DNA of 64,000 nucleotides from Pseudomonas cichorii. Its GTDB lineage: Bacteria; Pseudomonadota; Gammaproteobacteria; Pseudomonadales; Pseudomonadaceae. The stretch lies in assembly GCF_003700275.1 (NCBI RefSeq), contig NZ_RBRE01000041.1, positions 62,001-126,000 on the forward strand, read 5' to 3'. The notes beneath the pieces were generated by a model. It did not search any database. It was not told where the DNA came from and was given only the letters and a program-made list of their open reading frames with translations. The position numbers and the translations under genes are program-made. Positions 1 to 8,455 of the stretch are shown here, piece after piece. Position 1 is the first letter of the stretch. Every line of letters starts with the position of its first letter.

Positions 1-2
1 TC

Positions 3-599
3 ACCATCACTGACCAGCTCAAGGAGTTGTGCAGCGAGTTGTCCGGAACCTCGGTGGATTGTCTGGTCAGTTGCAATGACACGAGCTTCCGCGAAAACAT
101 CCTGTTTACCCACCGCGGCCTCAGTGGCCCGGCGATCCTGCAGATCTCCTCGTTCTGGCAGCCCGGCGACTGCGTGGAAATCAACCTGCTGCCCGATCAC
201 GACGCCGCAAGCTGGCTGGCCCAGCAGCAGGCCGAACGTCCGAACAGCGAGCTGAAGACTCTGCTGGGGGAAATCTTCACCAAGAAGATGGCCAACCTGA
301 TTGCCGAACACTGGTTCGTCTCCAAACCGATGAAGCAGTACACCCACGCAGAGCTGGCCGGGATTGCCGACGCACTGGCGAGCTGGAGGGTGGTGCCAGC
401 GGGCACCGAAGGCTATCGCACTGCCGAAGTGACACTGGGCGGAATCGACACCCGGGAAGTGTCTTCCAAGACCATGGAATCGCTGAAATCGCCGGGGCTG
501 TATTTCGTCGGCGAAGTGCTGGATGTGAGCGGCCACCTGGGCGGTTTCAATTTCCAGTGGGCCTGGGCGTCGGCCTACGCGGCCGCGCAATACGTGTAA
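3..599 (+). CDS. NAD(P)/FAD-dependent oxidoreductase, HI0933/YhiN family (5' truncated by window)
   Basis: The reading frame is open from the first bases of the window (first complete codon at 3), so the N-terminal FAD-binding half lies outside. The visible ~198 residues are the C-terminal part of a YhiN/HI0933-type flavoprotein. They include the stretch ending AEVTLGGI (about 136-144) and the family's closing motif GLYFVGEVLDVSGHLGGFN followed by a WAWASAY helix, which contacts the flavin in this family. The family belongs to the glutathione-reductase-like two-dinucleotide-fold flavoproteins and is probably cytosolic; its substrate is not established. The gene ends 134 bp before yccS, with a strong hairpin between them. 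Confidence 0.85.
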   Translation, partial: TITDQLKELCSELSGTSVDCLVSCNDTSFRENILFTHRGLSGPAILQISSFWQPGDCVEINLLPDHDAASWLAQQQAERPNSELKTLLGEIFTKKMANLIAEHWFVSKPMKQYTHAELAGIADALASWRVVPAGTEGYRTAEVTLGGIDTREVSSKTMESLKSPGLYFVGEVLDVSGHLGGFNFQWAWASAYAAAQYV

Positions 600-656
600 T
601 AGAGCGGCGCAGCAGAAAAGCGGCACGCTCGGGACGATAATTTTTTTCCCAGGCGG

Positions 657-685
657 ATGTACAGGCCTGCTTCAGGCCTGTACAT
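657..685. other. Perfect 13-bp inverted repeat (hairpin) between two genes
   Basis: The arms ATGTACAGGCCTG (657-669) and CAGGCCTGTACAT (673-685) are perfectly complementary around a 3-nt loop, CTT. No T-run follows on the + strand. It could end the upstream transcript or be a protein-binding palindrome before yccS. Confidence 0.6.
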
Positions 686-733
686 ATCCTTCTGCAAGAC
701 CGATCAATTGCGAACAAGGCCGTCATCTCATTC

Positions 734-2932
734 ATGGCATCAAAATCATTGAGTCATTCGTTTCGCCGGTTATGGGCACTGGACAAGTTCAGCTATAGCG
801 TTCGGGTCTTTATCGCGCTGACCGGCAGCATGGCGCTATGCTGGTATCAGAATGAAATGGGCTTGTTGATCCCGCTGTTCCTGGGGATTATCGCCTGCGC
901 CCTGGCCGAAACCGATGACAGCTGGCAAGGCCGCCTCAATGCGCTGGCCGTGACCCTGGTCTGTTTCAGCATTGCCGCACTGGCCGTTGAACTGCTGTTT
1001 CCCTATCCCTGGCTGTTCGTCTGCTCATTGGCACTGGCGAGTTTCTGCCTGACCATGCTCGGTGCGCTGGGCGAGCGCTATGGCGCGATTGCCTACGGAA
1101 CCCTGATTCTTTCGGTCTACACCATGATTGGCGTGGATCAGCGCGGCGGCGAAGTGCTCGATTTCTGGCACGAACCGATGCTGCTGGTGGCCGGTGCAGC
1201 CTGGTACGGCCTGTTGTCGGTGCTGTGGCAGATGCTGTTTTCCAACCAGCCGGTGCAGCAGGCCCTGGCGCGGCTGTTCCGCGAGCTGGGGCTGTACCTC
1301 AAGCTCAAGTCGACCCTGTTCGAGCCGATTCGTACCCTCGACGTCGAGGCCCGGCGCCTGGAACTGGCCAAGCAGAACGGTCAGGTGGTTGCAGCGCTGA
1401 ACGCAACCAAGGAAATCATCCTGCATCGGGTCGGCAGTGGCCGGCCCGGCTCGAAAGTCAGCCGCTACCTGAAGCTGTATTTCATCGCTCAGGACATTCA
1501 TGAGCGCGCCAGTTCATCGCATTACCCCTACAACTCGCTGGCCGAGGCGTTCTTCCACAGCGACGTGCTGTTTCGCTGCCAGCGCCTGCTGCGTCAGCAA
1601 GGCGTCGCCTGTCAGGCGTTGTCGGAGTCCATCCAGTTACGCCAGCCGTTTGTCTATGACCCAAGCTTTGCCGAGGCCATGGAAGACCTGCGCGCCTCCC
1701 TTGAGCATCTGCGCATCCAGAGCAATCCGGCATGGCGCAGCCTGTTGCGCTCCCTGCGGGCGCTGACCGCCAATCTGGAAACCCTGGACCGACTGATCAG
1801 CGATGCCAGTAACCCGGACGCGGTCGCCGATGCGACCGACAGCAGCCTGCTGGACCGCTCGCCGCGCAACCTCAAGGACGTCTGGAAGCGCCTGCGCCAG
1901 CAGATGACGCCGACCTCGCTGCTGTTTCGCCATGCCTTGCGCCTGCCGCTGGCCCTGACCATCGGTTACGCCATGGTGCATCTGATTCATCCGTCGCAAG
2001 GCTACTGGATCATCCTGACCACCGTTTTCGTCTGCCAGCCAAGCTACGGCGCGACCCGGCGCAAACTGGTGCAGAGGATCATTGGCACGGCATTGGGGCT
2101 GACGGCGGGCTGGGCACTGTTCGAGCTGGTCACCAGCCCCATCCTGCAATCGATGTGCGCGGTACTGGCCGGCGTGGTGTTCTTCGTCAACCGCACCACG
2201 CGCTACACCCTGTCGACTGCGGCGATCACCATCATGGTGCTGTTCTGCTTCAATCAGGTGGGCGATGGCTACGGATTATTCCTGCCTCGCCTGTTCGATA
2301 CCCTGCTGGGCAGCCTGATTGCCGGGCTCGCGGTGTTCCTGTTCCTGCCTGACTGGCAAGGGCGCAAGCTGAACAAGGTGCTGGCCAATACCCTGAGCTG
2401 CAACAGCATCTACCTGCGCCAGATCATGCAGCAATATGCCAAGGGCAAGAGCGACGACCTGGCTTACCGGCTGGCCCGGCGCAATGCGCACAATGCCGAC
2501 GCGGCGCTGTCCACGACCCTGGCCAACATGCTCATGGAGCCGGGCCATTTCCGCAAGGAAGCCGATGTCGGTTTCCGCTTCCTGGTGTTGTCACACACGC
2601 TGTTGAGCTACCTGTCGGGGCTCGGCGCACACCGCGATACCCAACTGCCCGGCGACGTCCATGAGCAGCTTATCGATGGCGCAGGCGCGGCACTGGCGGC
2701 CAGCATTGATGAAATCGCCCGGAGCCTGGCAGACAAGCAACCGGTTGCCGTACAGAACGATGCAGAAGAAGAACTGGCTACCCAGCTCGAACAGATGCCC
2801 GATGATCTGGACGAAAGCCAGCGTCTGGTACAGACGCAACTGGCCTTGATCTATCGTCAACTGGCACCGCTGCGCACCCTGGCGGCGCATTTGATCAAGG
2901 GGCCGGAGACGACAGCAGACCGTGCAATCTGA
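734..2932 (+). CDS. yccS: YccS/YhfK family inner-membrane protein (FUSC-like, aromatic acid exporter relative)
   Basis: This 732-residue protein has the two-repeat layout of YccS. A first cluster of membrane helices spans about residues 20-170, a long soluble stretch follows (about 170-390), and a second helical cluster covers about 395-540 with the conserved segment around HPSQGYWIILTTVFVCQPSY. A cytoplasmic tail follows. FUSC-family proteins are linked to efflux of aromatic acids and related compounds, but the YccS substrate is unknown. The ATG at 734 has no good Shine-Dalgarno site, so the start is less certain than the rest. The 3' end overlaps the convergent binding-protein gene by 38 bp. 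Confidence 0.88.
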   Translation: MASKSLSHSFRRLWALDKFSYSVRVFIALTGSMALCWYQNEMGLLIPLFLGIIACALAETDDSWQGRLNALAVTLVCFSIAALAVELLFPYPWLFVCSLALASFCLTMLGALGERYGAIAYGTLILSVYTMIGVDQRGGEVLDFWHEPMLLVAGAAWYGLLSVLWQMLFSNQPVQQALARLFRELGLYLKLKSTLFEPIRTLDVEARRLELAKQNGQVVAALNATKEIILHRVGSGRPGSKVSRYLKLYFIAQDIHERASSSHYPYNSLAEAFFHSDVLFRCQRLLRQQGVACQALSESIQLRQPFVYDPSFAEAMEDLRASLEHLRIQSNPAWRSLLRSLRALTANLETLDRLISDASNPDAVADATDSSLLDRSPRNLKDVWKRLRQQMTPTSLLFRHALRLPLALTIGYAMVHLIHPSQGYWIILTTVFVCQPSYGATRRKLVQRIIGTALGLTAGWALFELVTSPILQSMCAVLAGVVFFVNRTTRYTLSTAAITIMVLFCFNQVGDGYGLFLPRLFDTLLGSLIAGLAVFLFLPDWQGRKLNKVLANTLSCNSIYLRQIMQQYAKGKSDDLAYRLARRNAHNADAALSTTLANMLMEPGHFRKEADVGFRFLVLSHTLLSYLSGLGAHRDTQLPGDVHEQLIDGAGAALAASIDEIARSLADKQPVAVQNDAEEELATQLEQMPDDLDESQRLVQTQLALIYRQLAPLRTLAAHLIKGPETTADRAI

Positions 2933-3650
2933 ACAGTTCGCTGTAAGTGCCATCGGCTTTCATCGCCGCGATTTCACGGTCGAAGTCGGCAACGATCTGC
3001 GCGTGCCTGGGGTTTTTCAGGCTGACCAGGATGTGCAGGCTGTTTTCGTTGAGTGAGTCCGGCAGGAACTCGACGCGATCACGAACTTCATCGGGCTCGT
3101 TTGCCAGGTTGTAGCGGGCCACGTATTCATCTTCCAGAGCCAGGTCGACACGTCCGGCAGCCAGCATGTTGGCTGCCATGGAAAAGCTGTGGACCGGGAC
3201 TTTCTTCAGCGCCGGATCATTGTCGAACGCCGGGTAGTAGGCATAACCGCGCACGACGGCAATGATGTACCGGTGCAGTTGAGCCGGGTTCGAGGTATCG
3301 ATAACCGCATCCTTGCGCTTGAGAAAACGCACCCGGTTGACCAGATACTCGGCCGAAAACTGACCAACCCTGGTGCGTTCCTCATTGAACCAGGCATTGA
3401 TCAGTACATCGTTGCGCCCTTCGGCGATGCCATACATCGCCCGCGCCCAGGGTACTTGCTCATAGAGGGTCTGATACCCGGCACGGCCCAAGGCGGTTCT
3501 GACCAGATCGGTGGCCAGACCGCCGTTGATCAGGGTGCTATCGGTAAAGGGTGGCCATGGGTCGGCGACCAGACGCAACGTCTCGCTTGCACCGGCAGGG
3601 GCAATCAGAAGTAGTCCCAGCAACCCCATGGTTTGCAGCAATCGCGACAT
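2895..3650 (-). CDS. Periplasmic substrate-binding protein (SBP_bac_3 type)
   Basis: The 251-residue protein begins with a clear signal peptide (hydrophobic core about 8-18, probable cleavage after PAGAS near residue 22). The mature start ETLRLVADPWPPFTD is typical of solute-binding domain family 3. The rest fits one SBP_bac_3 domain, including EGRNDVLINAW and a late LEDEYVARYNL stretch. There is no adjacent permease or ATPase gene, so it is either an orphan binding protein or an amino-acid-like sensor; the ligand cannot be read from sequence. The start is backed by GGGGAAT seven bases upstream. The stop lies inside the end of yccS, so the two genes overlap tail to tail. Confidence 0.85.
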   Translation of the reverse strand: MSRLLQTMGLLGLLLIAPAGASETLRLVADPWPPFTDSTLINGGLATDLVRTALGRAGYQTLYEQVPWARAMYGIAEGRNDVLINAWFNEERTRVGQFSAEYLVNRVRFLKRKDAVIDTSNPAQLHRYIIAVVRGYAYYPAFDNDPALKKVPVHSFSMAANMLAAGRVDLALEDEYVARYNLANEPDEVRDRVEFLPDSLNENSLHILVSLKNPRHAQIVADFDREIAAMKADGTYSELFRLHGLLSSPAP

Positions 3651-3905
3651 GCTTGATTCCCCAGGTGGGCAGCATGCCCGATCCAGACTGATAGCCGTTG
3701 AGCAACACCGTCACTTGAATCCTGAGTTGTATTGAAGACCCAATCCCGTCACTAAACAACCCACACTCATGTGGCATTTGTACGATTAACGCAAAAATAT
3801 TTGCCCGGCATTCGCCAACGCCAGCGACAGACATCACCGGGTTTTATTGGGAATGCGGCTGGATGCGTTTAGAATTCCCTTCTGGTTTATCTGCGAGTCA
3901 AAGAC

Positions 3906-4364
3906 ATGCCTATCAAATGGATCTGCAAACACCACACCGAGCTGAACATCAAACAGCTTTATGCCGTTCTGAAACTGCGCTCCGAGGTGTTCGTGGTCGA
4001 ACAACAGTGCGTGTATCAGGATGTGGACGGGCTGGACCTGAGCGGCGATACCTGCCATTTGATGGCCTGGCAGAACGACGAACTGGTGGCTTACCTGCGG
4101 CTGCTGGACCCGATCCAGCAAGGTGGCGATGTGACCATTGGCCGGGTGGTAACCGCTCCGTCGATTCGCAGCAAGGGCATGGGCCATGAACTGATGGTGC
4201 AGGCGCTGGAACATGCCGAAAGAAAATGGCCAGACCAGCCTATTTATCTGTCGGCGCAGGCTCATCTGCAGGGCTACTACAGCCGCTACGGCTTCAATGC
4301 GGTGGGCGAGGTGTATCTGGAAGACGATATCCCGCACATCGGCATGCGCCGCGACCTTGAGTAA
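3906..4364 (+). CDS. elaA: ElaA-type GNAT N-acetyltransferase
   Basis: The 152-residue protein matches ElaA along its length. The N-terminal part contains LKLRSEVFVVEQQCVYQDVD (about 22-41). The acetyl-CoA binding motif A is VTIGRVV followed by R88-S-K-G91-M-G93, the R-x-x-G-x-G phosphate loop. The C-terminal part has AHLQGYYSRYGF (about 119-130), the usual motif B region with the substrate-side tyrosine. ElaA substrates are not known. The gene stands alone, with the winged-helix gene converging on it 12 bp downstream. Confidence 0.9.
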   Translation: MPIKWICKHHTELNIKQLYAVLKLRSEVFVVEQQCVYQDVDGLDLSGDTCHLMAWQNDELVAYLRLLDPIQQGGDVTIGRVVTAPSIRSKGMGHELMVQALEHAERKWPDQPIYLSAQAHLQGYYSRYGFNAVGEVYLEDDIPHIGMRRDLE

Positions 4365-4376
4365 GACACAACGTAT

Positions 4377-4679
4377 TCAGGGATAACCCAGCACGGCCTT
4401 GATGCTGATCAGGTTGCGGGCGATCCACTCTTTGTCGATGGCCCCCCAGTCACGAATCCGGTAGTGACCAGCATGGTTGCGGGCACCTTCCAGTTGCTCG
4501 AATTCGCACTCGATATCCAGGTCGGCCAGCGCGGCGATGGTGTCCTGGGCGGTGCGCCGTGGCATGCCGGTGATTTCCACCAGTTCGGGCACGCTGCTGG
4601 CGAGCTGACAGTCGATCAGGTAAGCCACGTACAGACGGCGATAAAAGCTGCTTTTGGTCTTGCTGACATCCATCTTCAA
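4377..4679 (-). CDS. Small winged helix-turn-helix protein
   Basis: The 100-residue protein has a DNA-binding helix-turn-helix at about residues 28-55: VPELVEITGMPRRTAQDTIA is a classic winged-helix recognition pattern. A wing rich in acidic and aromatic residues follows. Nothing suggests a ligand domain, so it may be a small regulator. AAGGA seven bases before ATG 4679 supports the start. It lies 19 bp after the YgjP-type peptidase gene on the same strand, so the two are probably cotranscribed. Targets are unknown. Confidence 0.75.
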   Translation of the reverse strand: MKMDVSKTKSSFYRRLYVAYLIDCQLASSVPELVEITGMPRRTAQDTIAALADLDIECEFEQLEGARNHAGHYRIRDWGAIDKEWIARNLISIKAVLGYP

Positions 4680-4698
4680 ATCCTTTGTTCAAACGCTT

Positions 4699-5226
4699 TC
4701 AGGTAGTCGACCGGGCCGCAGCCTGCAGATCGCGATACGTCAGGTAGATCCGCAAGTCGAACTCCAGTTGGTGATAGCCAGGCTGCATGTGCTCACACAA
4801 CTGGTAGAACGCCTTGTTGTGATCGGACTCCTTGAAGTGGGCCAGTTCATGCACCACGATCATTTTCAGGAACTGCGGTGCCGCTTCCTTGAACAGCGCC
4901 GCAACCCGGATTTCCTTCTTGGCCTTGAGTTTGCCACCCTGCACCCGCGATACCGTGGTGTGCAACCCCAGCGCCCGATGCGTCAGGTCGAGACGGTTAT
5001 CGAACAGCACCTTGTCGATGTTCGGCGCATTGCGCAGGTGTTCCTGCTTCAAGGCCAGGGCGTAGGCATACAGCGCCTTGTCACTCTGGATCTGATGACG
5101 TTCGGAATAACGCTGCTGCAGATAATCGCCCAGTTTGTCCTGCGCGATCAGTTGCCGCACCTGATCCTGAAGGGAGGCCGGATAGGCTTGCAGATATTTG
5201 AGCGGAGCATGGGCTGGAGCAGTCAT
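4699..5226 (-). CDS. YgjP-type zinc metallopeptidase (M48-like, DUF45)
   Basis: The 175-residue soluble protein carries the zinc-protease motif HELAH (H126, E127, H130) followed by SDHNKAFY, in which H136 is the expected third zinc ligand of the DUF45/YgjP family. There is no signal peptide or membrane helix, so it probably acts in the cytoplasm. The upstream half is rich in charged residues, as in other Pseudomonas members of the family. The substrate is not known. It is the first gene of a probable two-gene unit with the winged-helix gene. Confidence 0.82.
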   Translation of the reverse strand: MTAPAHAPLKYLQAYPASLQDQVRQLIAQDKLGDYLQQRYSERHQIQSDKALYAYALALKQEHLRNAPNIDKVLFDNRLDLTHRALGLHTTVSRVQGGKLKAKKEIRVAALFKEAAPQFLKMIVVHELAHFKESDHNKAFYQLCEHMQPGYHQLEFDLRIYLTYRDLQAAARSTT

Positions 5227-5267
5227 GAGGCCGTGACAGATGATTCAAAGGCGCCAGTCTACCGCAA

Positions 5268-7394
5268 TCAGCCCTGCAGCCTCGACCAGTCGAAACGCTG
5301 GGGAAAAGACATGGCGTCCGCAGCATCCAGCGGGTAGGACACCAGAAACCCCTGAATGATTTGGCAACCATTGTTGGCCAGCCACTCATATTGCTGGAAC
5401 GTCTCGACACCTTCGGCGATGACCAGAATATCCAGGTTGCGGCACAGGTCGATGATGCTACGCGCCAGCACCGCATCGCGCGGCGAATCGAGCAGGCCGG
5501 CGATGAAGTGTCGATCCAGCTTCAGGGTGTCCAGTTGCAGGTTTCTCAGATGCGACAGCGAGCACTCGCCAACGCCAAAATCATCCAGCGCCACCCGCAC
5601 ACCGATATCGCGCAGTTGCTGCAATTGCTTGTGGCTATGGGCCAGGTTGTTGACCAGTGACGCTTCGGTGATCTCGACTTCCAGTTGACCGGGCTGCAGA
5701 CCGAAACGCTCGATTGCCCGCCGCAGTTCCGCTGCCAGATTGGGCATGCAGAACTGCGTAGGGCTGATGCCGATACTCAGCACCAGGTCGGAGGTGTAGA
5801 CCCGACTCCAGGCCTGACGCTGCTCCGCGCCCTGATCGAAGATCCAGCTGCCCAACCGGTTGATGAGCCGGGTTTCCTCGAGCAGCGGAATGAACAGGGC
5901 TGGCGGTACTTCTCCGACACTGGCGTGCTGCCAGCGCAACAGCCCTTCAAAGCCGCGCAGACGGCCATCGGCTACATACACCTGCGGCTGATACACAACC
6001 GAGAAGTTCTTGCCATCAATGGCATTACGGACGCTGTCTTCCAGCATCAGGCGCGAGCGCGCCCGTCCGTTCATGTTCTGATCGTAGAAACGATACTGCT
6101 GACGCCCTGCCCGCTTGGCTTCATACATGGCGATATCGGCAGCACGCAGCAAGCCATCGAGGTTGGAGCCGCATTCCGGATAGGTCGCAATGCCGATACT
6201 GACGCCCAGGGCAATATCCCCGCCGTCCACCTGACGCTTGGCAGAAACGCGCTCGATGAGTTTTTCCGCAACCTTGGCCGCCTGCTCGGGATAGTCGAAA
6301 CCGTCGATCACCACGGTAAATTCGTCGCCGCCCATCCGCGCCAGCACATCATAGGGGCGCAAGCAGTCCTTGAGCTGGCCGGCCACCCACAGCAGCACCT
6401 GATCGCCAGCATCATGACCGAGCGTGTCATTGATCTGCTTGAAGCCGTCCAGATCCAGATACAGCACCACCAGATACTTGTCCGCATGCTCGTTGCGCAG
6501 CAGCATGCCTTCGACGGCCTGATAGAAGCCGCGGCGATTGAGCAGCCCGGTCAGGGCATCGGTGACCGCCTGTTGCTCAAGCTGCTGATACAGATCGCGC
6601 ACAACCGACATGTCGAGAATGGTCAGCACCATCGCCCTCTGCTCGCACGGCAATGGCGCGCAGGACAAGGCCACCGGCAACTGGCCGCCCTCGACCGTGC
6701 GCAGGACAGCATCATGCACGCGATAGGTTTCTGCCTTGCGGTAGTGCTCGTAGAAGCCGGACTCCAGCCAGTTGCCGACCTGTGGTTCCTGCACATAATC
6801 CAGCACGCTGGTACCGCACAACTGCTCGACAGATGCATTCAGCAAACGGCAGATCGCCGGGTTGGCGAAACTGATGATACCGGACTCGTCGACCACCATA
6901 ATGCCCTCGGCCACATTGGCCAGTACCGAGGCATTGAAAGCTCTGGCGCTCTCCAGTTCCAGGGTGAGTTTTTGCAGGGCGCGCCGGTTGCGCTGCTGCT
7001 CCAGCAAGGCCTGAACCTTGGGTTTGAGCACGTTCGGGTCGAAAGGTTTGAACAGGTAATCCACCGCCCCGCTTGCATAGCCCTTGTGGACAGAAGCCGG
7101 GCTCTGCTCGTTGGCAGTGAGAAAGATGATCGGCGTCAGGCGTGTTCTCTGACTGCCGCGCATCAGGCGTGCGACTTCAAACCCGTCCATGTCGGGCATC
7201 TGCACATCGAGCAGGACCAGATCCACTTCCTGCTCCAGAAGCACAGTCAATGCCTCGACCCCTGAACTGGCCGTCACGATACGCCAGTCGGTGCGCTGCA
7301 GGACTGCGCACATCGTCACCAGATTTTCAGGGTAATCATCGACTACCAGAAGAACCGAAGAGCCATCATTGGGCTTGGATTGCGCGCATTCCAT
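5268..7394 (-). CDS. Response regulator with PAS, GGDEF and EAL domains (c-di-GMP turnover)
   Basis: The 708-residue protein has four domains. A receiver domain (about 14-130) has phosphoacceptor D63 in LLDVQMPDMDG and K116. A PAS domain covers about 150-265. The GGDEF domain (about 275-440) has intact MGGDEF at 354-359 and a product-inhibition I-site RPYD (346-349) exactly five residues upstream. The EAL domain (about 450-700) has E483 (as EGL), E574, D604-D605, K625, E661 and Q681, but G542 replaces the metal-binding asparagine normally in the NLS motif. The cyclase therefore looks active, while phosphodiesterase activity may be reduced. No kinase gene is adjacent. It faces away from the alginate lyase across an AT-rich gap. 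Confidence 0.92.
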   Translation of the reverse strand: MECAQSKPNDGSSVLLVVDDYPENLVTMCAVLQRTDWRIVTASSGVEALTVLLEQEVDLVLLDVQMPDMDGFEVARLMRGSQRTRLTPIIFLTANEQSPASVHKGYASGAVDYLFKPFDPNVLKPKVQALLEQQRNRRALQKLTLELESARAFNASVLANVAEGIMVVDESGIISFANPAICRLLNASVEQLCGTSVLDYVQEPQVGNWLESGFYEHYRKAETYRVHDAVLRTVEGGQLPVALSCAPLPCEQRAMVLTILDMSVVRDLYQQLEQQAVTDALTGLLNRRGFYQAVEGMLLRNEHADKYLVVLYLDLDGFKQINDTLGHDAGDQVLLWVAGQLKDCLRPYDVLARMGGDEFTVVIDGFDYPEQAAKVAEKLIERVSAKRQVDGGDIALGVSIGIATYPECGSNLDGLLRAADIAMYEAKRAGRQQYRFYDQNMNGRARSRLMLEDSVRNAIDGKNFSVVYQPQVYVADGRLRGFEGLLRWQHASVGEVPPALFIPLLEETRLINRLGSWIFDQGAEQRQAWSRVYTSDLVLSIGISPTQFCMPNLAAELRRAIERFGLQPGQLEVEITEASLVNNLAHSHKQLQQLRDIGVRVALDDFGVGECSLSHLRNLQLDTLKLDRHFIAGLLDSPRDAVLARSIIDLCRNLDILVIAEGVETFQQYEWLANNGCQIIQGFLVSYPLDAADAMSFPQRFDWSRLQG

Positions 7395-7707
7395 GCTGCT
7401 TCTCTAATTGTGTGGGAGGCGTCTACTACAAGAAAACCCTCATCGAATCTGTATCAACTTTAGTCGCTCCTGAGAATTTCAGAGGCAAGGCAGCGTATTG
7501 CCACCACAAAAGTTCAGCCTACCCGACTAACGGTATATTCCTGCAGGCCATATAAATTCTGTCCTACAAGAAAAGTGACAGCACTTTGACGTCATTAGTT
7601 CGCTTTTCGAGCATTAACAAATGCGCTTTCAAACCGTATAAGAACTGCTCGAACGCTCTGAGAAGAGACTTTCCGACAGTCGACCGAATATTTTTTGGAA
7701 AAATAGA
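7395..7707. other. 313-bp AT-rich gap between the c-di-GMP gene and the alginate lyase gene
   Basis: This is the divergent upstream region of both flanking genes. It is visibly richer in A and T than its surroundings and holds no convincing gene. The 11-mer CTACAAGAAAA occurs twice in direct orientation (7426-7436 and 7564-7574). No promoter could be assigned with confidence. Confidence 0.5.
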
Positions 7708-8379
7708 ATGATAGATCTAGATTCATGGAACTTAAGCATCCCGGTAGGGTCTCCGCCCAAGACAATTGAAACCTCACAGTTACGTCAAGGCTATGACGGC
7801 AAGTATTTCGAGTCGCATTCCGGGTACATCTTCTTCTGGTCGCCGGTAACCGGCTCACGCACCGAAAACGCCAAGTACCCACGCAGCGAGCTGCGCGAGA
7901 CGTGGGCTGACGGCACGCTGCACAACTGGCTGTACCCCGAAGCGGACAACTTCCTGAATGCAACACTGGAGGTCAATCAAGTGCCGTCGTCCGGCAAGAT
8001 CGTCATTGGCCAGATACACGCCTACGAAAGCACAGAGCCGATGCTCAAGGTCGAGTATCAATACAAGGAGGAGACTCAGACCGGCAATATCGTGGTGAAA
8101 GTGCGCAAGCGTTTCGATGATGACAAAAGCAAGGTCATTAAAATTGCCGAAGGCGTGCCACTCAACGAGAAATTCAAATACATCATTCACCTCAGCCCCG
8201 GCGGTGAACTGAGCGTCAGTGCCAGAGATGTGAACTGGAGCACATCCATCAGTTCTTCCTGGAGAACCAAACCGCTGTACTTCAAGGCTGGTGTATATAC
8301 CCAGGACAACTCCGGCTACAGCAACGAAGGCGGGAAAGCCACGTTCTATAATCTGGACATCGATCACAACAAGATCTGA
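7708..8379 (+). CDS. Polysaccharide lyase family 7 (alginate lyase-like)
   Basis: The 223-residue protein is one PL7 domain. The three signature motifs are present: RSELRE (59-64), QIH (102-104) and YFKAGVYTQ (191-199). The expected catalytic set R59, Q102, H104 and Y197 is intact. PL7 enzymes cleave alginate or related uronates by beta-elimination. No signal peptide is visible after ATG 7708, so either the enzyme is cytoplasmic, it leaves by another route, or the true start is different; the Shine-Dalgarno site is weak. The gene lies in AT-richer DNA than its neighbours and ends at a shared terminator with putP. Confidence 0.9.
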   Translation: MIDLDSWNLSIPVGSPPKTIETSQLRQGYDGKYFESHSGYIFFWSPVTGSRTENAKYPRSELRETWADGTLHNWLYPEADNFLNATLEVNQVPSSGKIVIGQIHAYESTEPMLKVEYQYKEETQTGNIVVKVRKRFDDDKSKVIKIAEGVPLNEKFKYIIHLSPGGELSVSARDVNWSTSISSSWRTKPLYFKAGVYTQDNSGYSNEGGKATFYNLDIDHNKI

Positions 8380-8401
8380 TTACGTTACAGCTACACAAAA
8401 A

Positions 8402-8438
8402 TAAAAAAAGGCCCGAATTGAAAATGCGGGCCTTTCTC
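8402..8438. terminator. Bidirectional Rho-independent terminator between the PL7 lyase gene and putP
   Basis: The arms AGGCCCG (409-415 within 8400) and CGGGCCT (8427-8433) form a 7-bp stem. A run of seven A lies on the left and TTTCTC on the right, so it can serve both convergent genes. Confidence 0.85.
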
Positions 8439-8455
8439 ATTTCAGGGTCTGCGGA

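Noticed and set aside
5685..7265. Open + strand frame opposite the GGDEF-EAL gene
   Set aside because: The product is H/Q/R-rich with no homology and mirrors the real minus-strand gene.
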